From assembly GCA_031292145.1 (NCBI GenBank), contig JARLHR010000111.1, positions 1-64,000 of the forward strand: a stretch of 64,000 nucleotides of DNA, read 5' to 3'. The position numbers were made by a program, and so were the translations under genes. Numbering within the stretch: the stretch's first letter is position 1; each line of letters begins with the position of its first letter. Positions 8,584 to 17,630 of this stretch are shown in pieces. The notes below the pieces were generated by a model. The model was given only the letters and a program-made list of their open reading frames with translations. It did not search any database and was not told where the DNA came from. The DNA comes from Clostridium sp. GTDB taxonomy: Bacteria > Bacillota > Clostridia > Clostridiales > Clostridiaceae.

Positions 8584-9042
8584 ATGATAAAATTTAAGAT
8601 TTTAAAGAGAATTTTAACTAGTGGAATTGCTATTGTTGGACTAGTTACTTTTGTAGAAATTAATGGGGTGAAAGCAAATGCTGAAGGGTGGGTAAAGGTT
8701 AATAATAGTTGGCGCTATTATAGTGGACCGTCAATACAAACTGGCTGGTGTCATGATAATGGAGCGTGGTATTACTTCGATGAATATGGCATGGCGAAAA
8801 CAGGATGGATTAAAAGTGAAGGGAGATTTTACTATCTTGATCCTGTGACTGGAAAAATGTTAACTGGCTGGATTCAAGATAGAGGAAATTGGTATTATTT
8901 AAATAGTTCTGGTGAAATGGTCACAGGGTGGCTTGAGTATAATGGAAATTTATATTATTTAAATACTTCTGGTGTAATGGTAAAGGATATTTATATTGGA
9001 TCATATTACCTTGGACCAGATGGAGCATGGAAAGAAGGTTAA
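8584..9042 (+). CDS. Secreted cell-wall-binding repeat protein
   Basis: This 152-aa protein starts with a basic, hydrophobic signal peptide (ILTSGIAIVGLVTFVEING, cleavage near KANA). About five CW_binding_1 repeats follow, each about 20 residues: GWCHDNGAWYYFDEYGMAKT, GWIKSEGRFYYLDPVTGKML, GWIQDRGNWYYLNSSGEMVT and so on. It lacks an enzymatic domain, like the gene at 4896. The role is probably wall attachment. AGGGGATGAG lies upstream of the ATG. Confidence 0.85.
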   Translation: MIKFKILKRILTSGIAIVGLVTFVEINGVKANAEGWVKVNNSWRYYSGPSIQTGWCHDNGAWYYFDEYGMAKTGWIKSEGRFYYLDPVTGKMLTGWIQDRGNWYYLNSSGEMVTGWLEYNGNLYYLNTSGVMVKDIYIGSYYLGPDGAWKEG

Positions 9043-9143
9043 CATCATAATAGGTAATTAAAGTTATATTTGACAATTGAGGGATAAATGATTATAATTC
9101 AGTTTACTAATGGAAAGTGGATATAAAACCCAAGGGAGGAATT

Positions 9144-9339
9144 ATGAGTGTGAAAATAGCAGTTTGATAATGACAATAGAGCATCTTATGGAATATTAGA
9201 TTTTTCTAAAGGAAATGTTGAATTTATAAATAGAATGATAAGCTATCCTATAGATGAATTATTAGTAATTGCTACAAAGAATAATTTTCCTTATTTAGAT
9301 GAATATAAATTAGTAATGGAAAGTGCAAGAATGAACTAA
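9144..9339 (+). pseudogene. Small gene broken by an early frameshift
   Basis: A perfect AGGGAGGA (9132-9139) and ATG at 9144 begin MSVKIAV and hit TGA after seven codons. One base over, the frame stays open from about 9164 as FDNDNRASYGILDFSKGNVE, then INRMISYPIDELLVIATK and so on, to TAA at 9337-9339. The continuous product would be about 65 aa. I do not recognise the family. The intact signals suggest recent decay or a sequencing indel. Confidence 0.55.
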
Positions 9340-9380
9340 AAATTATTTTGAAAGAATACCTTTGAAAGGAATTGATTTTT

Positions 9381-10361
9381 ATGAAAATTTTAGCCTATAG
9401 TCATAGGTCAGATGAAACAAAATTTTTTAAAGAGTTTAGTGAAAAATATAATGTTGAAGTTGTATTAACCAATGAAAGCCCAACTATGAAAACAGCAGAT
9501 CTTGCTAAAGGTTTTGATTGTATTAGTATAATTACAACTATGATATCAGAAGAATTAGTTGAGAAATTTCATGAATTAGGAGTCAAATTTATTTCTACAA
9601 GAACTATTGGATATGACCATATTGATTTAAAAAAAGCTAAAGAATTAGGTATAGGAGTTGGAAATGCTACATATTCACCAAACAGTGTAGCAGATTATAC
9701 TATCATGCTAATGCTTATGGCAATTAGAAAAGTTAAGCTTATTATGGAGAAAAGCAATGTACAGGATTATTCTTTAAAAGGTGTCCAAGGAAAAGAATTA
9801 CCTAATTTAACTATAGGAGTGTTGGGAACAGGAAGAATCGGACAAACTGTCATTAAACACTTAAGTGGATTTGACTGTGAGATAGTGGCATATGATTTAT
9901 ATGAAAATGAAGATGTGAAATCTTATGCAAAATATGTGGATTTAGATACTTTATTGAAAAATAGTGATATTATAACTCTTCACATGCCTGCTACAGATGA
10001 TAATTACCATATGATTAATAAAAATTCGATTAGAATAATGAAAGAGGGAGTTTTTATTATAAATACTGCTCGTGGATCATTAATTAATACATGCGACTTA
10101 ATTCAGGGGATTGAAAAGAAAAAAATAGGTGGAGCAGCTTTGGATGTAATAGAGCATGAAGCGAATTTATACTATAATGATTTAAAGGATCAGATATTAG
10201 ATAATAGGGATTTGGCAATTTTGAAATCATTTCCAAATGTAATTGTTACGCCACATACTGCATTTTATACTGATCAAGCTGTAAGTGATATGGTGGAAAA
10301 TTCAATAAAAAGTTGTATCTTTTTTTCTGAAAACAAGGAAAATCCATGGCAAGTGTGCTAA
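9381..10361 (+). CDS. D-2-hydroxyacid dehydrogenase (D-lactate dehydrogenase type)
   Basis: This 326-aa NAD-dependent enzyme has the Rossmann motif GVLGTGRIG (near residues 146-154). It also has the catalytic set of the family: Arg in NTARGSLIN, Glu in DVIEHE, and His in TPHTAFYT. The sequence of FISTRTIGYDHIDLKKAKEL is typical of fermentative D-LDH and VanH. It would reduce pyruvate to D-lactate. GAAAGGA at 9364-9370 is 10 nt from the ATG at 9381 and only 1 nt from a TTG at 9372, which decides the start. Confidence 0.88.
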   Translation: MKILAYSHRSDETKFFKEFSEKYNVEVVLTNESPTMKTADLAKGFDCISIITTMISEELVEKFHELGVKFISTRTIGYDHIDLKKAKELGIGVGNATYSPNSVADYTIMLMLMAIRKVKLIMEKSNVQDYSLKGVQGKELPNLTIGVLGTGRIGQTVIKHLSGFDCEIVAYDLYENEDVKSYAKYVDLDTLLKNSDIITLHMPATDDNYHMINKNSIRIMKEGVFIINTARGSLINTCDLIQGIEKKKIGGAALDVIEHEANLYYNDLKDQILDNRDLAILKSFPNVIVTPHTAFYTDQAVSDMVENSIKSCIFFSENKENPWQVC

Positions 10362-10461
10362 GATTTTTTCTAGATGAGTATAATTACAATAGACAAGTGG
10401 TATCATAAGCGCAAATTAATTTAGTAAAAATAATGACTGTAGATAGTTAGGGAGAACAATA

Positions 10462-10911
10462 ATGACGGCAGAAGAATTGTTGAATAAATATATAACGAAA
10501 AATAAAGAAGACGCAAACCAAACTTATTTGGCCTGGAGTTTTGGAAATAGTGAAGAAATGGCAAATAGTTTAGCTCAATTAGTAGTAAGTGAAGAAAAAA
10601 CAGCTACAGCATCCTTGTTTTATTTATATGAAGTAGAAAATGAGGAATTACCGAAAGTAGGTGGATATAATATTATTTTAGATGGAAGCGAAAATGCAAA
10701 ATGTATTATTAAAACATCAAAAGTATATGTTACCCCTTTTAATGAAGTGACAAAGGAGCATGCATTTAAAGAAGGTGAGGGTGATAAATCTTTAGATTAT
10801 TGGAGAAATGGACATAAGAAGTTCTTCAAATTAGATTTAGAAGGTCTGGATAAAAACTTTGATGAAAATATCATGGTTGTTTGCGAAGAATTTAATGTTG
10901 TATATAAATAA
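10462..10911 (+). CDS. ASCH-domain protein
   Basis: The 149-aa protein has the ASCH fold: the N-terminal helix pair AEELLNKYITKNKEDANQTY, the strand segment LPKVGGYNIILDGSENAKCI, then VTPFNEVTKEHAFKEGEGDK and YWRNGHKKFF. ASCH domains resemble PUA domains and are presumed to bind RNA or modified nucleosides; some hydrolyse N4-acetylcytidine. The function here is not set by context. AGGGAG lies 9 nt before the ATG. Confidence 0.82.
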   Translation: MTAEELLNKYITKNKEDANQTYLAWSFGNSEEMANSLAQLVVSEEKTATASLFYLYEVENEELPKVGGYNIILDGSENAKCIIKTSKVYVTPFNEVTKEHAFKEGEGDKSLDYWRNGHKKFFKLDLEGLDKNFDENIMVVCEEFNVVYK

Positions 10912-10914
10912 AAA

Positions 10915-10965
10915 AATAGTGTAAAAGGTGCGCGAATTTTAAGTTTGCGTATTTTTACACTATAA
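10915..10965. terminator. Bidirectional stem-loop terminator
   Basis: TAGTGTAAAA at 10917 pairs with TTTTACACTA, with an inner GCGCGAA/TTTGCGT pair. It lies between the convergent ASCH and azoreductase genes. Confidence 0.8.
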
Positions 10966-10981
10966 ATTTTTTATAGATCTA

Positions 10982-11629
10982 CTATCTCCAAACTTCTTCG
11001 ATAACACCATCAATTTTTGCCATGGCATTTTGAATAGCTTGTGCTTTTTCTTGTTCTGTAGTTCCAGTGCCATCTACTAAAAGTTCTTCAAATCTTTTTA
11101 TTCCAATAAATTTCATTATATCATGGACATAGTTTAAGCCTTTATTCATTACTAATTTTAAATACCAAGGAATAGGGCCGCCAGAGGATTGAACATATAT
11201 CATGCCTCTTTGCTTATCATCTAATAAACCTTCCACATTGTCCTTTTCTATATGCATAGTTTTACCTTCCATAATGACACAATCAAGATATTCCTTTAAA
11301 GGAGCAGGAAAAGATAAACTCCACATTGGAGCTGCAATTACATATAAATCAGCTGTTTTAAATTGGTCTGCTAGCTGAACCATTTTATGAACTTCTTCTT
11401 TTTGTGTTTCATCCAACTTATTAAAATCTTCTTCTTTTATCATACAATTTCTTTTTTCAAAATATTGATATTCAAGTCTTGGTACATGACAATTATATAA
11501 ATCTAATTCTTCTAGCTGAAAATCAGAATGTTTAGTTAAAAAACTGTTTACTACTTTTCTTCCAACTGTTTTACTAACTGAAAGTTCCTCAGGTTTTGAG
11601 TTTACTGTTATATAAAGTAATGTTTTCAT
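10982..11629 (-). CDS. FMN-dependent NADH:quinone oxidoreductase/azoreductase
   Basis: This 215-aa flavodoxin-fold protein of the AzoR family has an N-terminal strand TLLYITVNSKP, then VINSF-like helix, ADLYVIAAPMWSLSFPAPLK (FMN-binding loop near 95-114), and YVQSSGGPIPWY. It transfers two electrons from NADH to quinones or azo bonds, as a cytoplasmic dimer. Length matches the family (about 200-215 aa). The gene stands alone, convergent with the ASCH gene. Confidence 0.88.
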   Translation of the reverse strand: MKTLLYITVNSKPEELSVSKTVGRKVVNSFLTKHSDFQLEELDLYNCHVPRLEYQYFEKRNCMIKEEDFNKLDETQKEEVHKMVQLADQFKTADLYVIAAPMWSLSFPAPLKEYLDCVIMEGKTMHIEKDNVEGLLDDKQRGMIYVQSSGGPIPWYLKLVMNKGLNYVHDIMKFIGIKRFEELLVDGTGTTEQEKAQAIQNAMAKIDGVIEEVWR

Positions 11630-11639
11630 TCTATATACA

Positions 11640-12000
11640 CCTTCTTAAGTTTGATTTTCCATTATAGTATTTACGTATTTAAGAATATTATTAAAGATAT
11701 TCCAAGGAAATACTTCATAAAGAAATGCAGTAAATATAAAATGGAATAAGATTATCATTACTATACAAACATTAGAAAACAACACAAATTGCATTGAAAT
11801 GATTAAATTTAAATTGCCCTCATCGCTGAATAATTAATATAATTTCTAATTTAACTTAGATACAAGATTCTTAATTAGTGTATTAGTTAATGGGTGCTCT
11901 AAGTTTTTTTTAGATGTAACTCGAAAACATGTAAGATACCCTATAATTATTTTTTGTGGTAAAATGTAGATATTATGTATATTAAAAATGAGATACGTTA
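11640..12000. other. Intergenic stretch without recognised features
   Basis: This AT-rich spacer separates the azoreductase (minus strand) from the membrane protein (plus strand). TATTATG-like and TTTTTTGTGG-type segments near 11950 could hold promoters, but nothing is clear enough to assign. Confidence 0.4.
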
Positions 12001-12011
12001 GGAGAAGGAAA

Positions 12012-12734
12012 ATGTATACACTTGTTTCATCTAAATATGATATTGCTATTATTTTTTTATGTTTAGGTATATTAATGTTTGTTAGTTCAATGATAACAGC
12101 TGAAATTCAAAAAAAGAAAAATAAATTTAAATATGGAGTATTTAATCTTCTATACATCATTGGATTCTTTTTGATTATAATAGCGGCGGCAAAATTTAAT
12201 TTGGATTATATATTTAATTTGGCTATTTATATATCAGGTGCAGTTATTTTAGGCAAAGACATAATATCTTTTAGAGTAAGAAAGAAATGTTCAAATGAAA
12301 GATGTAAAGCAGTTAAAATAAGGGGTTACTGGATTGGCAGCATAATTACATTTTTAGTAGTTACTCTTTTAAATAAAGTTGATAATCCCAAATTTGAATT
12401 AGTAGAAATATATTTTATAATAGTGTTATTAATTGATTTACCTATAGCGTATTCATTAAATCATTATTTAAATATTTATGAAAGTGGAATTGCAATAAGC
12501 ACATTTTCATTTCCTAAAAAAATACTACCTTACGATGAAATAATTCCATATGAAAATATCGAAAATATAAATCTTGCAGAGTATCAAAAGAATAGGTTCA
12601 TATTAAAGATAAAAGTTAAGGATTCCAAAAGAAAATCTCCTTATGAATATATTATTAAAGGTGAAGGTAAAGAGGAGTTCGTTTCATTTATAGAGGATTA
12701 TATTGAAGAGGATAAAATAACGTATATAATATAA
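12012..12734 (+). CDS. Membrane protein of unknown function
   Basis: This protein of about 240 aa has five or six hydrophobic segments in its first 160 residues (for example AIIFLCLGILMFVSSMI and NLLYIIGFFLIIIAAA). A soluble C-terminal part follows, of PH-like appearance: LNIYESGIAISTFSFPKKIL, PYENIENINLAEYQ and KIKVKDSKRKSPYEYIIKGE. The layout resembles DUF5673-type bacterial proteins. An ATG at 11988 has no RBS; GGAGAAGG at 12001-12008 lies just before the ATG at 12012, which I prefer. A hairpin terminator follows at 12830. Confidence 0.6.
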   Translation: MYTLVSSKYDIAIIFLCLGILMFVSSMITAEIQKKKNKFKYGVFNLLYIIGFFLIIIAAAKFNLDYIFNLAIYISGAVILGKDIISFRVRKKCSNERCKAVKIRGYWIGSIITFLVVTLLNKVDNPKFELVEIYFIIVLLIDLPIAYSLNHYLNIYESGIAISTFSFPKKILPYDEIIPYENIENINLAEYQKNRFILKIKVKDSKRKSPYEYIIKGEGKEEFVSFIEDYIEEDKITYII

Positions 12735-12829
12735 TTCAATTTTGATTGCTTATGCTAAATAACTTCTATAAGATTTGCAAAAAAATGTAGTAGAACTAGC
12801 GCAAAGGCTCTGAAAATCATTGATTACAT

Positions 12830-12862
12830 ACTGCCCACGAATTCGTGGGCAGTTATTATTTT
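12830..12862 (+). terminator. Intrinsic terminator
   Basis: ACTGCCCACGAATTCGTGGG is a near-perfect GC-rich hairpin closing with CAGT and followed by TATTATTTT. It isolates the sulfur region from upstream transcription. Confidence 0.85.
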
Positions 12863-12892
12863 AAAATCGAATAATAAATATAAAATTTAAAA

Positions 12893-12921
12893 TTGACAAG
12901 AAGATAAAATGATGATATTAT
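12893..12921 (+). promoter_or_regulatory. Sigma-A-type promoter of the cystine transporter/DK1 operon
   Basis: TTGACA (12893-12898), a 17-nt spacer and TATTAT (12916-12921) form a near-consensus promoter. The start point would fall about 30 nt before the attenuator motif at 12955. Confidence 0.8.
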
Positions 12922-12954
12922 CTTTATAAATCCCATACGAATACTTTGAATTAA

Positions 12955-13018
12955 GCTGACTAGAAAAACTAGAGGCGTTAAATAAAATTATTGTAATTTT
13001 ATTTAATGCCTTTTTTTA
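12955..13018 (+). promoter_or_regulatory. Leader attenuator motif, copy 1
   Basis: GCTGACTAGAAAAACTAGAG forms a small CTAG/CTAG hairpin. It is followed immediately by a terminator whose stem starts at AGGC (AGGCGTTAAATAAAATT against its complement ending GCCTTTTTTT). The same arrangement recurs at 19058, 21665 and 29306. It precedes the ABC transporter and first DK pair. It is not a riboswitch class I recognise. Confidence 0.7.
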
Positions 13019-13072
13019 TTACATAAAAGCAGAGTATTTATATAGGAATAACAAGAATAGGGGGAATTAAAA

Positions 13073-13894
13073 ATGAAAAAATTAAAATTTATAGGAGTGA
13101 TAATGGGAATTGCAATTACAGGTATGTTATTTACGGGATGTGGATCAACTTCTAGTTCAAGTACAGCGAGTAATTCAAATGTTAAGAAAATAATAGTTGG
13201 AACAGGAAATTCGTATAAACCGTACTGCTATTTAGATGAGAAGAATAATCCAGCTGGATTTGATGTTGAGGTATTAAAAGAAGTCAATAAAAGACTTCCA
13301 CAATATGAGTTTGAATTTCAGACAAGCGAATTTAAAAATGTATTGATAAGTTTAGATACAAAAAAAATAGATATAGCAGCTCATGAATATGAAAAAAATC
13401 CAGAAAGAGAAGCAAAATACCTTTATGGAAAAGAAGGATATGCAGATTATTCTCTAAAATTAGCTGTAAAAAAAGGAAGAACAGATATAAAAACTCTTGA
13501 TGATTTAAAAGGAAAAAGTATAACTGTTAGCCAAGGATCTAATGCTGCTTATCTTGTAGAACAGTACAATAAAAAGAATAATAATGCCATTAATATAGTT
13601 TATGGAGCAAGTGATGATGCTGTTCAGTATAATGATGTGGCTACTGGCAGAGTAGATGCAATACTTTTAACAAAGAGCGATTTGAATTTGAAAAATAAAG
13701 CTTATGGAGATAAACTAGAATTTCCAAAAGATGCACCAGTAATAAATGTTTCATATGCTTATTTCCTTTTTGATAAGAGTAATACACAATTACAAGAAGA
13801 TGTGGATAGTGCATTAAAATCTATGAAGGAAGATGGAACATTAGCTAAATTATCAATAGATATTCTAGGTGATGATTATACAAAGAGTGAATAA
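13073..13894 (+). CDS. Amino-acid ABC transporter substrate-binding lipoprotein, cystine type
   Basis: This 273-aa lipoprotein has a signal peptide and lipobox LFTGC (Cys about residue 23), then a type-3 (polar amino acid) binding fold: IVGTGNSYKPYCYLDEKNNP, AGFDVEVLKEVNKRLPQYEF, and LKGKSITVSQGSNA. It captures an amino acid outside the membrane for the two permeases and ATPase that follow. The gene order SBP-permease-permease-ATPase is that of the B. subtilis TcyJKLMN system for cystine and S-alkylated cysteines. The substrate here is inferred from that and from the sulfur context. GGGGGAA precedes the ATG. Confidence 0.82.
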   Translation: MKKLKFIGVIMGIAITGMLFTGCGSTSSSSTASNSNVKKIIVGTGNSYKPYCYLDEKNNPAGFDVEVLKEVNKRLPQYEFEFQTSEFKNVLISLDTKKIDIAAHEYEKNPEREAKYLYGKEGYADYSLKLAVKKGRTDIKTLDDLKGKSITVSQGSNAAYLVEQYNKKNNNAINIVYGASDDAVQYNDVATGRVDAILLTKSDLNLKNKAYGDKLEFPKDAPVINVSYAYFLFDKSNTQLQEDVDSALKSMKEDGTLAKLSIDILGDDYTKSE

Positions 13895-13947
13895 AAATTT
13901 ATAAATACTATTAACTATGCACTATTAAGAAATACAGGGGGAATTTA

Positions 13948-14649
13948 ATGGGAAAATTATTTGATTTTAAATTAATATTTGAATACCTGCCATCGATCTT
14001 AGCACGTATTCATATTACTTTATTGATAGTATTATTAGCAACAATTGTAGGATTACTTTTAGGTGTATTTATAGCGTTGGCTCGAATTTATAAGATTCCA
14101 GTTATCAATCAATTAACTATAATATATATATCATTTATTAGAGGAACACCAATAATTGTACAATTATTTATAGTTTATTATGGTCTCCCAGAAATTTTAA
14201 TAGGCATAGGTATTAACATTAATAGATGGGATAAATTAAATTTTGTATTAGTTACTTATGCCCTTAATAGTGCAGCATTTATGGCTGAAATAATAAGGGC
14301 ATCTATTACAAGTGTACCAATTGGTCAAACAGAAGCTGCTTATTCCATAGGTATGACAAGGTGGCAGGCATTTTATCGTATAATAGCACCTCAAGCTATA
14401 ATTACTTCTTTGCCAAGTTTAGGAACCAGTATAATAGGACTTCTCCAAGATACATCTTTAGCTTACACTCTCGGCATTATTGATATGATGGGACAAGCAC
14501 AAGCTATTGGAGCTAGAACTTTACATACAATTGAAGGATATATTGGTGCTACAATAATTTTTATAGTGTTGAGTATTCTATTAGAAAAAGTATTTTCTAT
14601 AATTGAAAAAAAGGTTACATTTGAAAAAATAATTGGAGACGGTAGGTGA
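13948..14649 (+). CDS. tcyL: Amino-acid ABC transporter permease (TcyL-like)
   Basis: This 233-aa membrane protein of the HisMQ type has about five transmembrane segments (for example ITLLIVLLATIVGLLLGVFI). The EAA loop reads EAAYSIGMTRWQAFYRIIAP, which docks to the ATPase. The charged entry RGTPIIVQLFIVYYG is typical of polar amino-acid permeases. It forms a heterodimer with the next gene product. GGGGGAA precedes the ATG. The symbol is by analogy to TcyL; the substrate is not shown by sequence. Confidence 0.82.
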   Translation: MGKLFDFKLIFEYLPSILARIHITLLIVLLATIVGLLLGVFIALARIYKIPVINQLTIIYISFIRGTPIIVQLFIVYYGLPEILIGIGININRWDKLNFVLVTYALNSAAFMAEIIRASITSVPIGQTEAAYSIGMTRWQAFYRIIAPQAIITSLPSLGTSIIGLLQDTSLAYTLGIIDMMGQAQAIGARTLHTIEGYIGATIIFIVLSILLEKVFSIIEKKVTFEKIIGDGR

Positions 14650-14653
14650 ATTT

Positions 14654-15358
14654 ATGAAATTTGATATAGCATTTGCATTTATTGCGTTAAAAGAAGCGTT
14701 AAAATATACTCCAATTACGCTAATTCTGGCTATTGTACCTCTAATTATTGGCATAATCCTGGGAACGCTTGTTGCAATAGGAAGATTATTTAAAATTAAA
14801 ATATTGGGAAGGTTATTACAAGCATTTGTGGTGACTATTAAGGGTATACCATTAGTACTTCAAATCATAATTATTAACTTCGCAGTTATTCAGCCTGTTG
14901 ACTATTTTTCAGAAAAATATAACTGGTCATTTGCTTCAAAAGATATAAATAGAATTTATATAGTTTTGGTAGCTTTGTCTATATTTTCTGTAGTAAATAT
15001 ATCGGAAGCAATACGTGGAGCACTTATAGCAGTAGATAAAGGTCAATACGAAGCTGCCTATTCAGTTGGTTTAACTAGAACACAAACGTTGATACGAATT
15101 ATATTGCCTCAAGCTTTTCCAGTAGCGGTACCAGTTCTATGTAATAATTTTATTGGTCTTATTAAAGGTTCATCATTAGCTTTTATACTTTCTGTTACAG
15201 ATCTTATGAATGGAGCTTTAATTGCTGCTACATCAAATTATAGATATTTAGAAGCTTATGTGGCATCAGCATTAGTTTATTGGGTCATTTGTATTACTAT
15301 TGAGAAAGCCTCATTTATTTTAGAGAAACGTCTTAATGTAAAGGAGGGATTTATTTGA
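14654..15358 (+). CDS. tcyM: Amino-acid ABC transporter permease (TcyM-like)
   Basis: This 234-aa HisMQ-type permease has the EAA loop [20 protein letters not shown] and about five membrane segments. GGTAGGTG, which overlaps the stop of the previous gene (14647-14649), favours the ATG at 14654 over an in-frame TTG at 14633 that would overlap by 17 nt. Its last 4 nt overlap the ATPase gene, indicating translational coupling. Confidence 0.82.
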   Translation: MKFDIAFAFIALKEALKYTPITLILAIVPLIIGIILGTLVAIGRLFKIKILGRLLQAFVVTIKGIPLVLQIIIINFAVIQPVDYFSEKYNWSFASKDINRIYIVLVALSIFSVVNISEAIRGALIAVDKGQYEAAYSVGLTRTQTLIRIILPQAFPVAVPVLCNNFIGLIKGSSLAFILSVTDLMNGALIAATSNYRYLEAYVASALVYWVICITIEKASFILEKRLNVKEGFI

Positions 15359-16107
15359 TTGAAATAAAGGGTATTCATAAGAAGTTTGGTAAAAATGAAG
15401 TATTAAAGGGTGTTGATATTAAAGTCAATAAAGGCGAAGTTATTGTAATATTAGGACCTAGTGGCTCTGGAAAAACTACTTTATTAAGGTGTATAAATTT
15501 TCTTGAAAAAGCAGATGACGGTGAGTTAGCAGTAGGAGAAAAGAGCGTTCATTTTAAAAGTGCAACTAAAAAAGACATATTAGAAATTAGAAGGCAGACA
15601 GCTATGGTATTTCAAAGCTACAATCTCTTTAGCAATAAAACAGCTCTTGAAAATGTAATGGAAGGATTAATTATTGCAAGAAAGATACCTAGAAATGAAG
15701 CGGAGGAAATAGGGAAAAGGACATTAGATAAGGTTGGATTAAGAGATAAATATAATTTTTATCCATCACAGCTTTCAGGTGGGCAGCAGCAGCGAGTTGG
15801 AATTGCACGTGCTGTTGCCCTAAACCCAGAAGTGATTTTATTTGATGAACCAACATCTGCCCTTGATCCAGAGCTTGTAGGAGAAGTACTTTCTGTAATG
15901 AAAGCTATAGCAAAAGAAGGAATTACTATGATTGTAGTTACCCATGAAATGTCTTTTGCATCAGACATAGCAAGCAGGGTGATTTTTATGGATGGAGGAG
16001 TGATTGTAGAAGAAGGTTCACCAAAAGATATATTCACAAGACCAAAAGAAGAACGAACTAAGCAGTTTTTAAAGAGAATACTTCCAGAATGGAGTTATAC
16101 AATTTAG
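15355..16107 (+). CDS. tcyN: Amino-acid ABC transporter ATPase (TcyN-like)
   Basis: The 250-aa ABC ATPase has Walker [10 protein letters not shown] (residues 33-41), Q-loop FQSYNLF, signature LSGGQQQR, Walker B VILFDEP and switch His in VVTHEM. It starts with TTG overlapping the permease stop by 4 nt, with AAGGAGGG at 15341. It energises import by the two preceding permeases. The nitrogenase-like D1 gene follows 48 nt later with no terminator, so transporter and enzyme are likely one operon. Confidence 0.88.
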   Translation: MIEIKGIHKKFGKNEVLKGVDIKVNKGEVIVILGPSGSGKTTLLRCINFLEKADDGELAVGEKSVHFKSATKKDILEIRRQTAMVFQSYNLFSNKTALENVMEGLIIARKIPRNEAEEIGKRTLDKVGLRDKYNFYPSQLSGGQQQRVGIARAVALNPEVILFDEPTSALDPELVGEVLSVMKAIAKEGITMIVVTHEMSFASDIASRVIFMDGGVIVEEGSPKDIFTRPKEERTKQFLKRILPEWSYTI

Positions 16108-16155
16108 GCATATTTAAAAATAGATATTAATAATTAAGAGATGGGGGAATCATAA

Positions 16156-17628
16156 GTGGCTATAGATTTAAAAATATCTTCAGTTGGGACAAGAGAGAGT
16201 CGTTTAGGTTCTATAACAGGATATAATGGTGACTTACATGACATCGTTAATAAATCCCAATGTGGAACGCTAAAAAATAAGGAGAGATGTTTTAGTCAAT
16301 CAAGCACATGTAATGCAATGTGTGCATTAGGGCAATTATCAGGAATAAGAGATGTAGCAATAATAAATCATGCACCATCAGGATGTACAGCAGTTGCATC
16401 AGGTATTAATGTAAATAATAATCAGTTGGCAACTAAACGAGGAGTTTCAAATAGCACAGTATTTTTAGGAACAGATATGGATGAAAATGATACTGTATTT
16501 GGAGCTACCGGAAGTCTTAAGGAAATAATATTAGAAACTTATAATAGATACAAACCAAAAGCTATATTTATAGGTACATCATGTGTATCTGGAATTATTG
16601 GTGAGGATGTTGATAGTGTAGTTGAAGAAGTTAAAAAAGAAATACCAGATGATATTCCAGTAGCAGCAGTTCACTGCGAAGGCTTTAGATCAAGAATATG
16701 GGCAACGGGATTTGATGCATCAGACCATGCTGTTCTTAGCAGCATAGTAAAACCACCCAAAAAGAAAACTAATAAAATTAATTTTAAGAATTTCTATGAA
16801 AGTGAAAGAAAACAAATAATTGATATATTTAGTAACTTTGGAGTTGAACCAGTATTTTTTTATCAAAACTCTACTGTAGAAGAATTATCGCATCTTTCAG
16901 AAGCGCTTGCAACTGTAAGTATATGTGGAGTTTTAGGTTCATATTTAGGAAATGGATTAGAACAGCAATATGGAGTTCCATTTGTAAAAACAATTAATCC
17001 ATTAGGCGCTGCAGGGTTTGAAACATGGCTTAGAGGTATTGGTACAGCTGTTAGAAAAGAAAAGGAAGTAGAAGCTTATATCGAAAGAGAAAGAGCAATT
17101 TATCTTCCTAAAATAGAGGAAGTTAAAAAAGAACTTAAGGGATTAAAAGCTGTACTTGGAATGGGCCCGGGATATACATATGAAGTATCTCGTGTTCTTC
17201 AAGAATTGGAAATGGAAGTAGTTTGGGCTGCATCATGGCACCATGATAAAATGCATGATAATGAAGACTTGCCAGCACCACTTAAATATTTAGCTGAAAA
17301 TTCCAAAGATAATTTTAAAGTAAGTGTAGCAGACCAACAAAATTTTGAAATTTTAAATATAATAAACCATTATAAACCAGATATTTATTTTTCGCGTCAC
17401 CCAGGTACTACTGTTTGGGCGATTAAGCAGGGGGCAGCAGCATTATGCGTAAATGATGAATATATGATTTTTGGATATAAGGGTACTCTTGATTTTGCTT
17501 ATACAGTTTTAGATACAATTAAGAACAGAAGTTTTGAAAAAAATTTAGCAGCTAGGGTTAAACTTCCTTATACAGAATGGTGGTACAAACAAGAAAATTC
17601 AACGTTCTTACTAGAGGAGGCAAAATAA
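16156..17628 (+). CDS. Nitrogenase-like component 1, D-type subunit (D1)
   Basis: The 490-aa protein belongs to the NifD superfamily. Cys at 52, 77 and 143 (STC, APSGC, GTSCVSGIIGED) match the three P-cluster ligands of NifD. Cys257 in LATVSICGVLGSYLGNGLEQ aligns with the FeMo-co ligand Cys275. The region that holds His442 in NifD reads ALCVNDEYMIFGYKG (430-444) and has no His, so classical FeMo-co binding is unlikely. The N-terminus VGTRESRLGS and the cystine-transporter operon resemble group IV/VI nitrogenase-like enzymes such as methylthio-alkane reductase. Inferred role: reductive C-S cleavage. The start is GTG 16156 after GGGGGAA. Confidence 0.8.
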   Translation: MAIDLKISSVGTRESRLGSITGYNGDLHDIVNKSQCGTLKNKERCFSQSSTCNAMCALGQLSGIRDVAIINHAPSGCTAVASGINVNNNQLATKRGVSNSTVFLGTDMDENDTVFGATGSLKEIILETYNRYKPKAIFIGTSCVSGIIGEDVDSVVEEVKKEIPDDIPVAAVHCEGFRSRIWATGFDASDHAVLSSIVKPPKKKTNKINFKNFYESERKQIIDIFSNFGVEPVFFYQNSTVEELSHLSEALATVSICGVLGSYLGNGLEQQYGVPFVKTINPLGAAGFETWLRGIGTAVRKEKEVEAYIERERAIYLPKIEEVKKELKGLKAVLGMGPGYTYEVSRVLQELEMEVVWAASWHHDKMHDNEDLPAPLKYLAENSKDNFKVSVADQQNFEILNIINHYKPDIYFSRHPGTTVWAIKQGAAALCVNDEYMIFGYKGTLDFAYTVLDTIKNRSFEKNLAARVKLPYTEWWYKQENSTFLLEEAK

Positions 17629-17630
17629 AA

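Noticed and set aside
12955-13018. SAM, preQ1, ANTAR-type or other known leader as explanation of the repeated motif
   Set aside because: Known conserved cores (SAM-I kink-turn, preQ1 loop, paired ANTAR hexaloops) are not matched; only one small hairpin plus a terminator is present.
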